Positions 15,718 to 28,095 are shown, counted from the stretch's first letter. The stretch: 37,661 bases of DNA from JAFGBM01 sp964564915 (GCA_964564915.1 CAZMCU010000011.1:1-37661), one strand, 5' to 3'. Numbers and translations are program-made. Notes: generated by a model not told the origin, from the sequence alone.

Positions 15718-17679
15718 CTACCTCGGGAGAACGAGGGGGCCGTCGACCCTCATCCGAAGTTCGCCTCCCCCGGAGGCCGAGAGTTCCTTCTGAAAGGCTC
15801 GAAGGGCATCGACGACGTCTGGTGCCGCTCGACGCGATACAAGATACGTGCGCGATCCAGCAGACGAGGGCAACGCGGTTGCCTCCGGATGAGACTCAAG
15901 CCCCGTCCCCCCGATCGACACCAGGGAGGCTTTCGCGAGCACGTCCTCCGCTCCCTCAAGGGATACGACCCTCCGAAACGGCGGAAGGCCAAGCGCGGCC
16001 CTCTCGGCGGCGGCTCCCCTCGCTAAGTCTCCCGGGGTCCAGGTCTCCAACGCTCGACGGACGCTCGGCTCGATGTCTCCGACAACCCAGACTCGTCCAC
16101 CGTCACCCCGCGCCCGGACCAGCGCCGCGGCGGAGAACCACAATCGGGCGGCGTCTACCTCGGTTCCGGCGCGTCCGAGTCCCGTATCCGCTCCGACGAT
16201 AACGCCAGCGGAATATCCCGTCGGTGCGGCGGGAAGCGCTCCCGGCGTCGCGACGACGAGCCCCTCCGCGACGAAACCGTCGGCGAGGGTCCCGGTCGCG
16301 GCGGACGACACCAGCACCCGAACCTCGGGGGCCATTCGCTGGAGTTGTTCCGCGACGCGCTCGACCCCTTGTCGTGCCTCCTTGAGGCGATCGCTGTGGC
16401 AGACGGGGCAGTGCCACTGCTGGTGGGGTATCCCACAGAGAACGCAGACGGGGGGTGCCCCCTCCCCCGACCGGGCGAGCGGGCCCTCACACGTCACGCA
16501 CTCCGCCCGCTCCCCGCACCGGGCACACGCGAGGCCCGTCACATAGCCCGCGCGGGGAACGAGGACGAAGCTCGGCCCGGCATCAAGAAAGGATCGAAGG
16601 TGGCGCCAGGTCGAGCCTGGCATCCAATGCCACCCCGCTGGCCCCTCCTCGTCCCTCCGATCGGATGTCATCACTTCAACAAGCGGAGCCTCCGAGCGAG
16701 CCCTCTCTCGTGGGGCTTGAACCCACCGCGCCCACCGGTGGTCCACCAGCGCCACCGCATCGATGGTGGGCACCCATCCCCCCAGCACGAGGGCGGCCCC
16801 CTCCGACTCGGCGCGCATCGAAGCGACGGTGCGGGCATGAGGGTAGGGCGCATGGGGGTCGTGAAAGGCGGAGTGCCCGTCGTCCCACATGGCCAGAAGG
16901 CCGAGGTTCGGAACCGGCTGGAATACCGTCGATCGGGTTCCCAGAACGATGGGCGAGGCCCCGTGGAGTCCCGCGAGGAAATTCTCGTAGCGCGTCGAAG
17001 CGCCATCCTCGGTCTGGACGATCGAGAACTCCCCTCCCTTCGCCGCAGTCCAACGGCGCAGCCCTACCGAGGAAAGTCCCGCGACAAGGGCGGCAAGGGC
17101 GCGCGCATCGGGGACGACGAGGATGGCGCTTTCTCCGTGTGCCGCCGTTGTCACTGCGGCCTTGACGTACGCCTCGACGGGAATCGACCGACGTTCCTTA
17201 CCTAGGGGGGCCTCCCAGACGATTCTCTGACCCGGGGGGACGATCGCTGAGGCATCCCATCCCTCGACGGCAACCAACGCGGCGGTCAGTCGCTCGGGAC
17301 GGGAGGCGGGAGCCTCGGTGGTTCTGGTAGCCCACCGCTTCTCTACCGCGGCCGCTCGTGGGGGAATCGCAAGTCGAAGCACATCCCACAAACCACCCCC
17401 ATACCGTCGTGCAACCGCCCGAGCGAGGTCGATCGACGATGATGTCGCAGAAGGAGCGGAAGCAGCGGAACGTAAGTCCAGGACGCGACCGCCAAAGTCA
17501 CTCTCCGTGGCAATCTCGCACACGATGGCGTCGACGAGACGTCCGGAAAAGGGCACCCTGACTCGCGTGCCGAGCGTGACCACGTCGGCGAAACGCCCGG
17601 GAATGGCGTAGTCGAAGAGGCGGTCGAGGTGCGGGAGCGGGCTGTCGACGCACACGCGCGCGATCGACGGCAACGCCAT
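15718..17679 (-). CDS. priA: PriA-like primosomal protein N', apparently helicase-inactive
   Basis: The 653-residue product aligns by eye with actinobacterial PriA. The N-terminal DNA-binding domain carries HLDRLFDYAIP (17-27), and eight zinc-binding cysteines are all present (385, 388, 394, 397, 412, 415, 424, 427). The helicase core is degenerate: there is no GxTGSGKT loop (the region reads HGESAILVVPDAR, 181-193), and DEEH is DDGH (266-269). Loss of these motifs is known for many actinobacterial PriA proteins, so this is a family trait rather than a recent mutation; a DNA-binding or loading role without ATP-driven unwinding is the likely residual function. The ATG forms a TGATG junction with metK; longer starts lie inside metK. 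Confidence 0.9.
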   Translation of the reverse strand: MALPSIARVCVDSPLPHLDRLFDYAIPGRFADVVTLGTRVRVPFSGRLVDAIVCEIATESDFGGRVLDLRSAASAPSATSSSIDLARAVARRYGGGLWDVLRLAIPPRAAAVEKRWATRTTEAPASRPERLTAALVAVEGWDASAIVPPGQRIVWEAPLGKERRSIPVEAYVKAAVTTAAHGESAILVVPDARALAALVAGLSSVGLRRWTAAKGGEFSIVQTEDGASTRYENFLAGLHGASPIVLGTRSTVFQPVPNLGLLAMWDDGHSAFHDPHAPYPHARTVASMRAESEGAALVLGGWVPTIDAVALVDHRWARWVQAPRERARSEAPLVEVMTSDRRDEEGPAGWHWMPGSTWRHLRSFLDAGPSFVLVPRAGYVTGLACARCGERAECVTCEGPLARSGEGAPPVCVLCGIPHQQWHCPVCHSDRLKEARQGVERVAEQLQRMAPEVRVLVSSAATGTLADGFVAEGLVVATPGALPAAPTGYSAGVIVGADTGLGRAGTEVDAARLWFSAAALVRARGDGGRVWVVGDIEPSVRRALETWTPGDLARGAAAERAALGLPPFRRVVSLEGAEDVLAKASLVSIGGTGLESHPEATALPSSAGSRTYLVSRRAAPDVVDALRAFQKELSASGGGELRMRVDGPLVLPR

Positions 17680-18083
17680 CAGTTCACGGCGTCCCGAAGC
17701 GCCTTCGCGCGGTCCGTCCGCTCCCACGTGAACTCCGGCAATTCGCGCCCAAAGTGCCCGTAAGCCGCCGTCGCGAGGTAGATGGGTCGTCGAAGATCGA
17801 GGTCACGAATGATCGCGGACGGCCGGAGGTCAAAGACCTCGCGGATGGCCTTTTCGATCTTCGCTGGTGGGACGCTCTCGGTTCCGAAGGTTTCGACGTA
17901 CAACCCCACCGGGTGAGCCGTTCCGATCGCATACGCGACCTGGATCTCGCATCGCGAGGCNNNNNNNNNNNNNNNNNNNNNNNNNNNNNNNNNNNNNNNN
18001 NNNNNNNNNNNNNNNNNNNNNNNNNNNNNNNNNNNNNNNNNNNNNNNNNNNNNNNNNNNNGAGAAGAGGCGGAGGTTGTTCAC
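17679..18083 (-). CDS. metK: S-adenosylmethionine synthetase, interrupted by an assembly gap
   Basis: Makes S-adenosylmethionine from methionine and ATP. Only both ends are present: the first seven to eight residues (NNLRLF after a GTG start) and the last 93, which carry the family's C-terminal signature (EIQVAYAIG, VETFGTESVP, FDLRP, TAAYGHFGRE, TDRAK). The family is about 390-400 residues, so some 290-300 are missing while the N-run holds only 100 bases; the run is a placeholder, and the frame agreement across it means nothing. The GTG start has no good Shine-Dalgarno and lies six bases after TAGGCT, whose TAG is the coaBC stop codon. It overlaps priA by one base (TGATG). An intact gene in the organism is likely but unproven. 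Confidence 0.88.
   Translation of the reverse strand: MNNLRLFXXXXXXXXXXXXXXXXXXXXXXXXXXXXXXXXXXASRCEIQVAYAIGTAHPVGLYVETFGTESVPPAKIEKAIREVFDLRPSAIIRDLDLRRPIYLATAAYGHFGRELPEFTWERTDRAKALRDAVN
17961..18060. other. Scaffold gap of 100 N inside metK
   Basis: Exactly 100 unknown bases, the conventional placeholder for a gap of unknown length. From the usual MetK length the true gap should be near 0.9 kb if nothing extra is inserted. Confidence 0.97.
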
Positions 18084-18089
18084 CGGGAC

Positions 18090-18095
18090 AGCCTA
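18090..18095 (-). promoter_or_regulatory. Candidate leaderless -10 box of metK (TAGGCT)
   Basis: TAGGCT on the minus strand is followed by six bases (GTCCCG) and the metK GTG. Its TAG is the stop codon of coaBC. There is no SAM riboswitch: the gap between the two genes is only nine bases. Confidence 0.42.
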
Positions 18096-19376
18096 CCGGG
18101 CTCCCCCGACCCATCCGCCAATCCGGTGCGCCTTTTTCTTCTTCTTTCCTTGCCCACGAATGTCGACGATGGCGTCGAGGATCGCATCGGCTAACCGCAA
18201 CTTGTCGCCTTGTTCCGTCGCGACGACCTTGCCTTCTGGGTCGAGGATCGAGATCTTGTTCTCCACGTCTCCGAATCCAACGCCGTCCCCCACGGGATTG
18301 ACGATGAGCAGGTCCGCCCCCTTGCGTCGAGCCTTGTCGACGCCGTGCTGAATGGCGCTCGTCAGCGTGTCGCCCGTCTCCGCTCCAAATCCGACAATCG
18401 TCTGACCAGGGTGTCGCGACTTGAGGAGCGACACGAGAATGTCGTCCGTCTCCTCCAACTCCAGGGTCAAGGGTCCGTCTCCCGACTTCTTGATCTTGTG
18501 CGGAGAGACCGATACCGGACGGAAGTCCGCGACCGCCGCGGCCATGATGACAACATCGGCGTCCGACGCCACCTCCCGCATCTCGCGGGCCAATCCGACC
18601 GCCGTTTCGACGTCAACGCGCTGAATGCCCTCACCGAGCGGAAGGGAGACATTCGCCGCGACCACCGTTACCGTCGCCCCCCGTTCTCGCGCCGCTTCCG
18701 CGAGCGCGAACCCCTGGTGTCCGGTCGATCGATTCCCAATGAAACGCACCGGATCGATAGGTTCGCGGGTTCCCCCAGCGCTGATGAGGATACGCAAACC
18801 GTCGAGATCCCCCCACGTGCCGTGCCCCTCGTCGACGGGGGGAATCTTCTCGCCCGCGGCGACCGCGTAGAGAGCGGCGACCATCTCATCCGGCTCCGGG
18901 AGCCTACCGATTCCTACGTCGGAGCTCGCGAGTTGACCCTCCGCTGGTTCGATGACGACCACCCCGCGCTCCCGCAAGGTCTTCACATTCGCCACCGTTG
19001 CGGCATTCGCCCACATCTCGGTGTGCATGGCGGGGGCGACGACCACGGGGGCCGCCGTCGCGAGAATGACGCTCCCTAGCAGGTCCCTTGCTTCACCGTG
19101 AGCGAGTTGCGCCAGGAAGTCGGCACTGGCGGGAGCCACGAGGACGATGTCGGCGAGCTTCCCCAGCCGAATGTGATCGATCCGGGAAACGTTCTCGAAG
19201 ATTCCGCTCGGAGCGGGTTGCCCCGATAGGGCTTCCCACGTTGCGCGGCCCACAAAGTTCAGCGAGGCTTCGGTGGGGATGACCTGGACCGAGTGCCCCT
19301 CCTGGACGAGCCGCCGGACCACCGTCGCGACCTTGTAGGCCGCAATCCCTCCGGTGACACCGAGCAGCACCCGCAT
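18093..19376 (-). CDS. coaBC: Bifunctional phosphopantothenoylcysteine decarboxylase / phosphopantothenate-cysteine ligase
   Basis: Catalyses two successive steps of coenzyme A synthesis. Residues 1-~185 are the flavin-dependent CoaC domain: LLGVTGGIAAYKV, His68 in RIDHIRLGK, and APAMHTEMW (114-122), where His replaces the Asn found in E. coli, a form also seen in actinobacterial homologues. Residues ~190-427 are the CoaB domain with ISAGGTREPIDPVRFIGNRS and the KIKK loop. The C-terminal tail is rich in lysine and glycine (GQGKKKKKAHRIGG). The ATG lies two bases after the rpoZ stop. The order gmk-rpoZ-coaBC-metK-priA-fmt is a conserved actinobacterial arrangement. Confidence 0.95.
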   Translation of the reverse strand: MRVLLGVTGGIAAYKVATVVRRLVQEGHSVQVIPTEASLNFVGRATWEALSGQPAPSGIFENVSRIDHIRLGKLADIVLVAPASADFLAQLAHGEARDLLGSVILATAAPVVVAPAMHTEMWANAATVANVKTLRERGVVVIEPAEGQLASSDVGIGRLPEPDEMVAALYAVAAGEKIPPVDEGHGTWGDLDGLRILISAGGTREPIDPVRFIGNRSTGHQGFALAEAARERGATVTVVAANVSLPLGEGIQRVDVETAVGLAREMREVASDADVVIMAAAVADFRPVSVSPHKIKKSGDGPLTLELEETDDILVSLLKSRHPGQTIVGFGAETGDTLTSAIQHGVDKARRKGADLLIVNPVGDGVGFGDVENKISILDPEGKVVATEQGDKLRLADAILDAIVDIRGQGKKKKKAHRIGGWVGGAR

Positions 19377-19378
19377 GC

Positions 19379-19645
19379 TTACTCGTTCAGATCAGAGAGC
19401 TTCAGCAGGTTGCCCTCGTTAATTTCGCGGAGCGCCACGGAGAGCGCCTTGTCCGTCGAGTCTGCCTCGACCAGGGGTCCGACATTCTCGAAGTGGCCCT
19501 CACCGAGCGCTTCGTAGTACGCGTTGATCTGCCGTGCGCGCTTCGAACTGTAGATGACGAGGGCATATTTGGAGTCCACCTTCGACAGGAGTTCGTCGAT
19601 CGGAGGATTGGTAATTCCCTCGGGATTGGCGATGGTGCCGGCCAC
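19379..19645 (-). CDS. rpoZ: RNA polymerase omega subunit
   Basis: The small subunit that helps fold and hold the beta' subunit. The 88-residue product carries the family core PPIDELLSKVDSKYALVIYS followed by SKRARQINAYY. The GTG at 19645-19643 has AAGGG about seven bases upstream. It follows gmk by 45 bases and precedes coaBC by two; gmk-rpoZ linkage is very widespread in bacteria. Confidence 0.95.
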   Translation of the reverse strand: MAGTIANPEGITNPPIDELLSKVDSKYALVIYSSKRARQINAYYEALGEGHFENVGPLVEADSTDKALSVALREINEGNLLKLSDLNE

Positions 19646-19690
19646 GATCAGCCCTTCTCTCCGGACGGACGCCCGGAACCGGCCCCTAGT

Positions 19691-20242
19691 CTACCCGCCG
19701 ACGGCCAAACGGTGGACCCTCTCCGCAGCCTCGTCGATGTCGTCGTTGACCACCACTTCGTCGAACTCCTTTTCCGCCTCCAGTTCCACTCTGGCCGTTC
19801 GAAGCCGACGCTCCTGTTCCTCGTCCGACTCTGTGCCTCTGCCTCGAAGGCGGCGGACCAGCTCCTCCCACGATGGCGGGGCGAGGAACACCAGACGGGC
19901 GTCGGGCATGGCGGCCCTCACCTGCCGTGCGCCCGCGAGGTCGATCTCCAGGAGTGAAGGCACGTCTCGGGCGAGATGCTCTTCCACGGGGCGTCGAGGG
20001 GTCCCGTAGCGGTAAGCCCCGTGGACGACCGCCCACTCCAGGAACTCCCCGGCCTCAACCATGCGAGTGAATTCGGCGTCGTCCACGAAGCGATAGTCGA
20101 CGCCATCGACCTCCCCCTCGCGTTGAGGACGTGTGGTGACGGAAACGGACACCCACACGTCACCGAAGCGTTCGGCGAGCCGCTTCACGACCGTCCCCTT
20201 GCCCACCGCCGTCGGCCCGGCGAGCACCGTGAGACGGCTCAT
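19691..20242 (-). CDS. gmk: Guanylate kinase
   Basis: Phosphorylates GMP to GDP. The 183-residue product has the P-loop GPTAVGKGT (9-17; the common form is GPSGVGKGT), the GMP-binding region VSVTTRPQREGEVDGVDYRF, and LLEIDLAGARQVR. The ATG overlaps the mIHF stop as ATGA. In actinobacteria mIHF and gmk are regular neighbours. Confidence 0.96.
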   Translation of the reverse strand: MSRLTVLAGPTAVGKGTVVKRLAERFGDVWVSVSVTTRPQREGEVDGVDYRFVDDAEFTRMVEAGEFLEWAVVHGAYRYGTPRRPVEEHLARDVPSLLEIDLAGARQVRAAMPDARLVFLAPPSWEELVRRLRGRGTESDEEQERRLRTARVELEAEKEFDEVVVNDDIDEAAERVHRLAVGG

Positions 20243-20565
20243 CTCTCCACCCGTTCCACGAGAAGCGCGACCTGGTGCCGGCCTAAGCCTCGGATTCGGC
20301 GGGACGAAGCGATCTCCGCTTCGGTCATGATGGCCTCCGCCTTCTTCTCCCCGATACCCGGCAGGCTCGTGAGGAGATCGATGACCCGAATTCCCGCCAG
20401 GGCTTCGTTCGCCTTGGCGAGCGCAATCGCGGCTGCGAGGCCATAGTCGCCCCGCGCGATCGCGTCCTTGAATACTCGCCGTTCCGTCCGCACCGCCATG
20501 GCCTTCTTGAGGGCCATCGCTCGCTGGTCCTCCGTGAGGGTCGGAGTCGGCTGGAAAGACGTCAC
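20239..20565 (-). CDS. mihF: Actinobacterial integration host factor (mIHF)
   Basis: A small nucleoid-associated DNA-binding protein confined essentially to actinobacteria and unrelated in sequence to E. coli IHF. The 108-residue product has a basic N-terminal helix (about 15-55) and the helix-two-turn-helix segment with SLPGIGEKKA (67-76) and RRIRGLGRHQ (89-98), which contacts DNA in characterised homologues. The GTG start shares a GTGA overlap with pyrF, and the end an ATGA overlap with gmk. Its place between pyrF and gmk matches other actinobacteria and is one of the best lineage markers in the window. Confidence 0.93.
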   Translation of the reverse strand: MTSFQPTPTLTEDQRAMALKKAMAVRTERRVFKDAIARGDYGLAAAIALAKANEALAGIRVIDLLTSLPGIGEKKAEAIMTEAEIASSRRIRGLGRHQVALLVERVER

Positions 20566-21407
20566 TCGCCCCTCAATGCGAACTGGGCCGCGCCAGCCGC
20601 CGCCCGAATTGCGCCCCTTAACTTCTCGACGAAGGGGCCGGCGCGAAGCACACCCCTACTCTGGTGGGCGAGGACGTTCCGGCAAGCCGGGCCGAAGACT
20701 TGCGTGAGTTGTTCGGGACCTGCCCCTTGAGCCCCGACCCCAGGAGACAGGATGGGGCCGTTGATGGCTACGAGCGGAACAGGAAGGGAGCGCACGGCGT
20801 CTCCCGTTGTCGCTCCGATGACGAGGCCAACGCTTCCCATGGGAACGGCGCCCTGGTTACGCTTCGCCGCCCCCGCCGCGATCGTTGTCGCGACCGCAAT
20901 CCCCTCGGGATCCCTCGCGTGTTGGATCGACGCCCCTTCGGGGTTCGAGGTGAGGCAGAGGACAAACACCCCCTTACCGTTCGCATCCGCGAGGTCGAGG
21001 GCAGGGCGCAAGGAATCGAATCCCAGGAATGGCGAGACGGTCATGGCGTCCACTTCGAGCGGGGCACCCGATCGGAGGTAGGCGTCGGCGTAACCCAGCA
21101 TGCTCGACTCAATGTCACCCCGCTTGGCGTCCATGATGGTCATGAGGTTGTAGTGCTTGGCCGCGGTCAATACCTGCTCCAGTGCCGCGATTCCCCTCGC
21201 CCCATGACGCTCAAAAAAGGCAATCTGAATCTTGACCGCCGCCGCCGATTGCTCGCATGCCTCGACGACGGCTTGACCGAATGTCAGGACGCCTTCCGCG
21301 GTATCGGGAAGGCCCCAGTGCTTGAGCATCTCCGGGCTGGGATCGACGCCAACGGACAGTGGCCCGAATTCGTCCATCGCTTCGGCAAGTCTTGCCCCGA
21401 ATGACAT
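20562..21407 (-). CDS. pyrF: Orotidine 5'-phosphate decarboxylase, type 2
   Basis: Last step of UMP synthesis. The 281-residue length and the motifs LSVGVDPSPEMLKHWGLPDT (17-36) and MDAKRGDIESSM (92-103, with the catalytic Asp-Lys-Asp set) mark the longer type-2 family usual in actinobacteria. The ATG follows the carB stop by one base and has AAGGAAGG upstream. It closes the pyrimidine block; pyrD and pyrE are not in the window. Confidence 0.95.
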   Translation of the reverse strand: MSFGARLAEAMDEFGPLSVGVDPSPEMLKHWGLPDTAEGVLTFGQAVVEACEQSAAAVKIQIAFFERHGARGIAALEQVLTAAKHYNLMTIMDAKRGDIESSMLGYADAYLRSGAPLEVDAMTVSPFLGFDSLRPALDLADANGKGVFVLCLTSNPEGASIQHARDPEGIAVATTIAAGAAKRNQGAVPMGSVGLVIGATTGDAVRSLPVPLVAINGPILSPGVGAQGAGPEQLTQVFGPACRNVLAHQSRGVLRAGPFVEKLRGAIRAAAGAAQFALRGE

Positions 21408-21408
21408 A

Positions 21409-24707
<3,299 letters not shown>

Positions 24708-24708
<1 letters not shown>

Positions 24709-25844
24709 CAGTTCTCCCCTTCCATCGAGGCGATGAACCGGTCGAAGAGGTATTGGGCGTCGTGGGGTCCCGCCGCGGCCTCGGGGTGGTACTGGACACC
24801 AAACGCGGGGATGTCGAGGCATTCGAGTCCCTCGACGACGTCGTCGTTGAGGCAAACGTGGCTGACGCGTACTCGACCGAAACCCCCGCGGGGAGCCGGG
24901 GTTTCTCCCTCCAGCGGGGCGTCGACGGCAAAACCGTGGTTGTGGGCCGTGATCTCGACCTTGCCCGTCGCCCGATCCATAACGGGCTGGTTGATCCCCC
25001 GGTGTCCAAACCGGAGCTTGTAGGTGTCGAACCCGAGCGCGCGGCCAAGGATCTGGTTGCCGAAGCAGATGCCGAAGAACGGAACCTTGGCGGAGAGGAT
25101 GCCCCGGAGCGCCTCGACCTGGTGGTCGGCCACCGCAGGGTCGCCCGGCCCGTTCGAGAAGAACACCCCATCCGGGTTGAGGGCGAGGATCTCGTCGGTG
25201 GTCACGGTCGACGGCACGACCGTCACCTTGACCCCTCGTTTTGCCAGAAGTTCCGGGGTCATCTCTTTGATACCGAGGTCGACGGCGACGACGTGCGCCC
25301 GCACCGGGGTGCCGTCCGGAGGTTCGATGACGTAGGCCTCAGTAGTCGAGACGGCGTCGGCGAGGTGGGCACCCGACATCGGGGCACTCGCCTTGACGCG
25401 CTTCACGAGTTCCGCCACCGGCGCGAGTCGATCCCCCGAGAAAATGCCCGCCCGCATCACCCCCGCGCTCCTCAAGATGCGCACCAGTTGTCGGGTGTCG
25501 ATCTCGGAGATTGCCACGATGCCTTGCGCGATAAGGTCGTCGTCCAACGTTCGCTTCGCCCGCCAGTTCGAGGGAATCCGAGCGGGGTCGCGGACGACGT
25601 ACCCCGCGACCCAAATGCGGCTCGACTCCGGGTCGTCGTCGTTGACCCCCGTGTTGCCGATGTGGGGGGCCGTCATGACGACGATCTGTCGATGGTAGGA
25701 GGGGTCGGTCAGGGTTTCCTGGTACCCCGTCATCCCCGTGTTGAAGACGATCTCGCCCGTCGTCTCACCCGTCGCGCCGTAGGCGCGCCCGCGAAAGGAC
25801 CGGCCATCCTCGAGGACGAGGACGGCTGTGGTGTCGTCGCTCAC
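24708..25844 (-). CDS. carA: Carbamoyl-phosphate synthase small (glutaminase) subunit
   Basis: Releases ammonia from glutamine for CarB. The 378-residue product shows the CarA-specific N-terminal half and a class I amidotransferase half with the triad Cys260 (GICFGNQ), His353 and Glu355 (YHPEAAAGPHDA). The GTG start shares a GTGA overlap with pyrC. Being inside the pyr block, it is probably under the same PyrR control, although its product also feeds arginine synthesis. Confidence 0.97.
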
Positions 25845-27142
25845 TTCGTGGATCCTCCGAGGGATTCGTGTGCGAACGTGATCGTGCCCCTGAGGATGGT
25901 CCCCATCACTGTGCCCGGGAGTTCGATTCCCCCGAAGGGAGAGTTGTGGCTCAAGCTTCGTGTACCGCGAGGATCGACCACCCAGGGTCGTTTCGGGTCG
26001 ATCAGGGTCACGTTCGCTGGCTCTCCTACCTTGAGGGGGCGCCCGTGCCCTTCGATCCTTCCGATCCGCGAGGGGGTTTCCGACATCACTCGCGCGACAT
26101 CACGCCACGTGAAGCGACCGGTGTCGACCATCGTTTTCTGAACCACCCCCACCGAGGTCTCCAAGCCGATCATGCCGAACGCGGCGGCCGCCCACTCGCA
26201 ATCCTTGTCCTCATCCGGGTGCGGGGCGTGATCCGTCCCCACGACGTCGATCGTGCCGTCTTGGAGCCCCGCGCGAACAGCCTCGACATCGGCCTCGGGG
26301 CGCAGCGGAGGATTGACTTTGAATCGGGCGTCGTATCCACGGGCCAACTCGTCGGTCAGAAGGATGTGGTGAGGGGTCGCCTCAGCCGTCACGTCGACGC
26401 CGCGAGACTTCGCCCACCGGACGATCTCGACGGAACGCGCGGTCGAGAGGTGGAGCACGTGAATCCTCGACTGGACGTGCTCGGCGAGGAGGACGTCGCG
26501 CGCGATGATGCTCTCCTCCGCGACCGCTGGCCATCCCGCCAGGCCCAGGCTCGCGGAGACCGTCCCCTCATGCATCTGGGAACCACTCGTCATCCGAGGG
26601 TCCTGAGAATGTTGGGCGATCACCCCGTCGAACGTCTTGACGTACTCCAGGGCACGACGCATGAGCACGGGATCGCCCACGCACATTCCGTCGTCGCTGA
26701 ACATGCGGACTCGAGCCGCCGACATCGCCATGGCCCCCAACTCCGCGAGGTGCTCTCCCCCCAAGCCCACCGTGACCGCGCCGACGGGGAAGACGTCGAC
26801 AAGGCCGATGTCCCGCCCTCTCCTCCATACCTGCTCAACGACTCCGGCGGTGTCCGCTGTCGGGGTCGTGTTGGCCATCGCGTGGACGGCGACGTAACCA
26901 CCGGCCGCCGCGGACCGGGAACCGGATTCGATCGTTTCCGCGTCCTCCCGACCCGGCTCACGTAAGTGCGTGTGAAGATCGACGAGACCGGGTAACGCGA
27001 CGAGGCCGCTACCGTCGATCGTCGTCGCACCGGAGGGAGCGTCCGCTTTCGAGAGCGAGGCGATCTCGCCCTTGGCCAGGACAAGATCCGCCTTCTCCTC
27101 CCCATAGAGCGACACTCCGGTAATGACGACGGGCTTGATCAC
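25841..27142 (-). CDS. pyrC: Dihydroorotase
   Basis: Cyclises carbamoyl aspartate to dihydroorotate. The 433-residue product is a class I amidohydrolase: His57 and His59 in DLHTHLREPG bind metal, and GTDHAPHPDEDK carries the catalytic Asp. The GTG at 27142-27140 was chosen because it forms a GTGA overlap with pyrB and the family start follows; the frame is open for another ~320 codons upstream only as a shadow of pyrB. It keeps both conserved metal-binding regions, so it should be active and not the inactive pseudo-dihydroorotase seen in some lineages. Confidence 0.95.
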   Translation of the reverse strand: MIKPVVITGVSLYGEEKADLVLAKGEIASLSKADAPSGATTIDGSGLVALPGLVDLHTHLREPGREDAETIESGSRSAAAGGYVAVHAMANTTPTADTAGVVEQVWRRGRDIGLVDVFPVGAVTVGLGGEHLAELGAMAMSAARVRMFSDDGMCVGDPVLMRRALEYVKTFDGVIAQHSQDPRMTSGSQMHEGTVSASLGLAGWPAVAEESIIARDVLLAEHVQSRIHVLHLSTARSVEIVRWAKSRGVDVTAEATPHHILLTDELARGYDARFKVNPPLRPEADVEAVRAGLQDGTIDVVGTDHAPHPDEDKDCEWAAAAFGMIGLETSVGVVQKTMVDTGRFTWRDVARVMSETPSRIGRIEGHGRPLKVGEPANVTLIDPKRPWVVDPRGTRSLSHNSPFGGIELPGTVMGTILRGTITFAHESLGGSTK

Positions 27143-28095
27143 GATTCCACCTCTCCAGCAAGCAACAGGTACAGGACAGCCATACGAACGGCGACCCCGT
27201 TGGACACCTGTTCGACGATCACGGAACGGGGCGAGTCCGCCGCCTCCGCACTGATTTCGAGCCCCCGATTCATTGGACCGGGGTGCATCACGATCGCTCG
27301 CTCCGGAAGTCGCGCCAACCTTCCAGCATCGAGCCCGAGGAACCGCGAGTACTCCGCGGGACTGGGGAAGAAGGCAACACCGCTTCCCGTCATTCTCTCC
27401 AGTTGGATGCGAAGCATCATGAGCGCGTCGATCGGGAAGGTGTCGATGGCCTCGTCGAGGGTGTGGACCACGGTAACCGGCCACGTTCCGACCCCGATGG
27501 GTACGAGCGTTGGTGGGGCGACGAGGACGACGGAGGCTCCGAGCGTCGTGAGGAGGTCGATGTTGGATCGAGCCACCCGAGAGTGAAGGACGTCGCCAAC
27601 GATCGCGACGGTGAGACCGTCGAGGCCTCCCCCCATCGCGTCGTCGTTGAGGTGTCGACGGATGGTGAAGGCGTCGAGGAGGGCCTGCGTCGGGTGCTGA
27701 TGGGTGCCATCTCCCGCGTTCACAACACTCCCGTGAATCCACCCGGCCGTTGCGAGGCGTTCGGCGGCACCCGAGGCCGAGTGCCGGATGACGATGCCGT
27801 CCGCACCCATCGCCTCGAGCGTCTGCGCGGTGTCCTTGAGCGACTCTCCCTTGGAGACGCTCGATCCCCGCGCCGCGAAGCTGATGACGTCCGCCGAAAG
27901 CCTTTTCGCGGCTGCCTCGAAGGAAAGCCGCGTGCGGGTCGAATCCTCGAAGAACAGGTTGACGACCGTCTTGCCGCGCAGCGTGGGGAGTTTGCGAACC
28001 TCGCGTTCTTGCGTCTTCGCCATTTCCGCTGCGGTGTCCAGGATGAGAATCGCCTCGTCTCGCGACAGATCGGCGGCGGAAAGGAGGTGCTTCAC
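27139..28095 (-). CDS. pyrB: Aspartate carbamoyltransferase catalytic subunit
   Basis: Joins carbamoyl phosphate and aspartate. The 318-residue product carries the carbamoyl-phosphate loop STRTRLSFE (52-60), HPTQALLDAFTI, and the aspartate-binding PGPMNRGLEI. The start is a GTG sharing GTGA with pyrR, and the end shares GTGA with pyrC. No pyrI regulatory-subunit gene is nearby, as usual in actinobacteria. Confidence 0.97.
   Translation of the reverse strand: MKHLLSAADLSRDEAILILDTAAEMAKTQEREVRKLPTLRGKTVVNLFFEDSTRTRLSFEAAAKRLSADVISFAARGSSVSKGESLKDTAQTLEAMGADGIVIRHSASGAAERLATAGWIHGSVVNAGDGTHQHPTQALLDAFTIRRHLNDDAMGGGLDGLTVAIVGDVLHSRVARSNIDLLTTLGASVVLVAPPTLVPIGVGTWPVTVVHTLDEAIDTFPIDALMMLRIQLERMTGSGVAFFPSPAEYSRFLGLDAGRLARLPERAIVMHPGPMNRGLEISAEAADSPRSVIVEQVSNGVAVRMAVLYLLLAGEVES

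Noticed and set aside
18084..18092. SAM riboswitch ahead of metK
   Set aside because: The coaBC-metK gap is nine bases.
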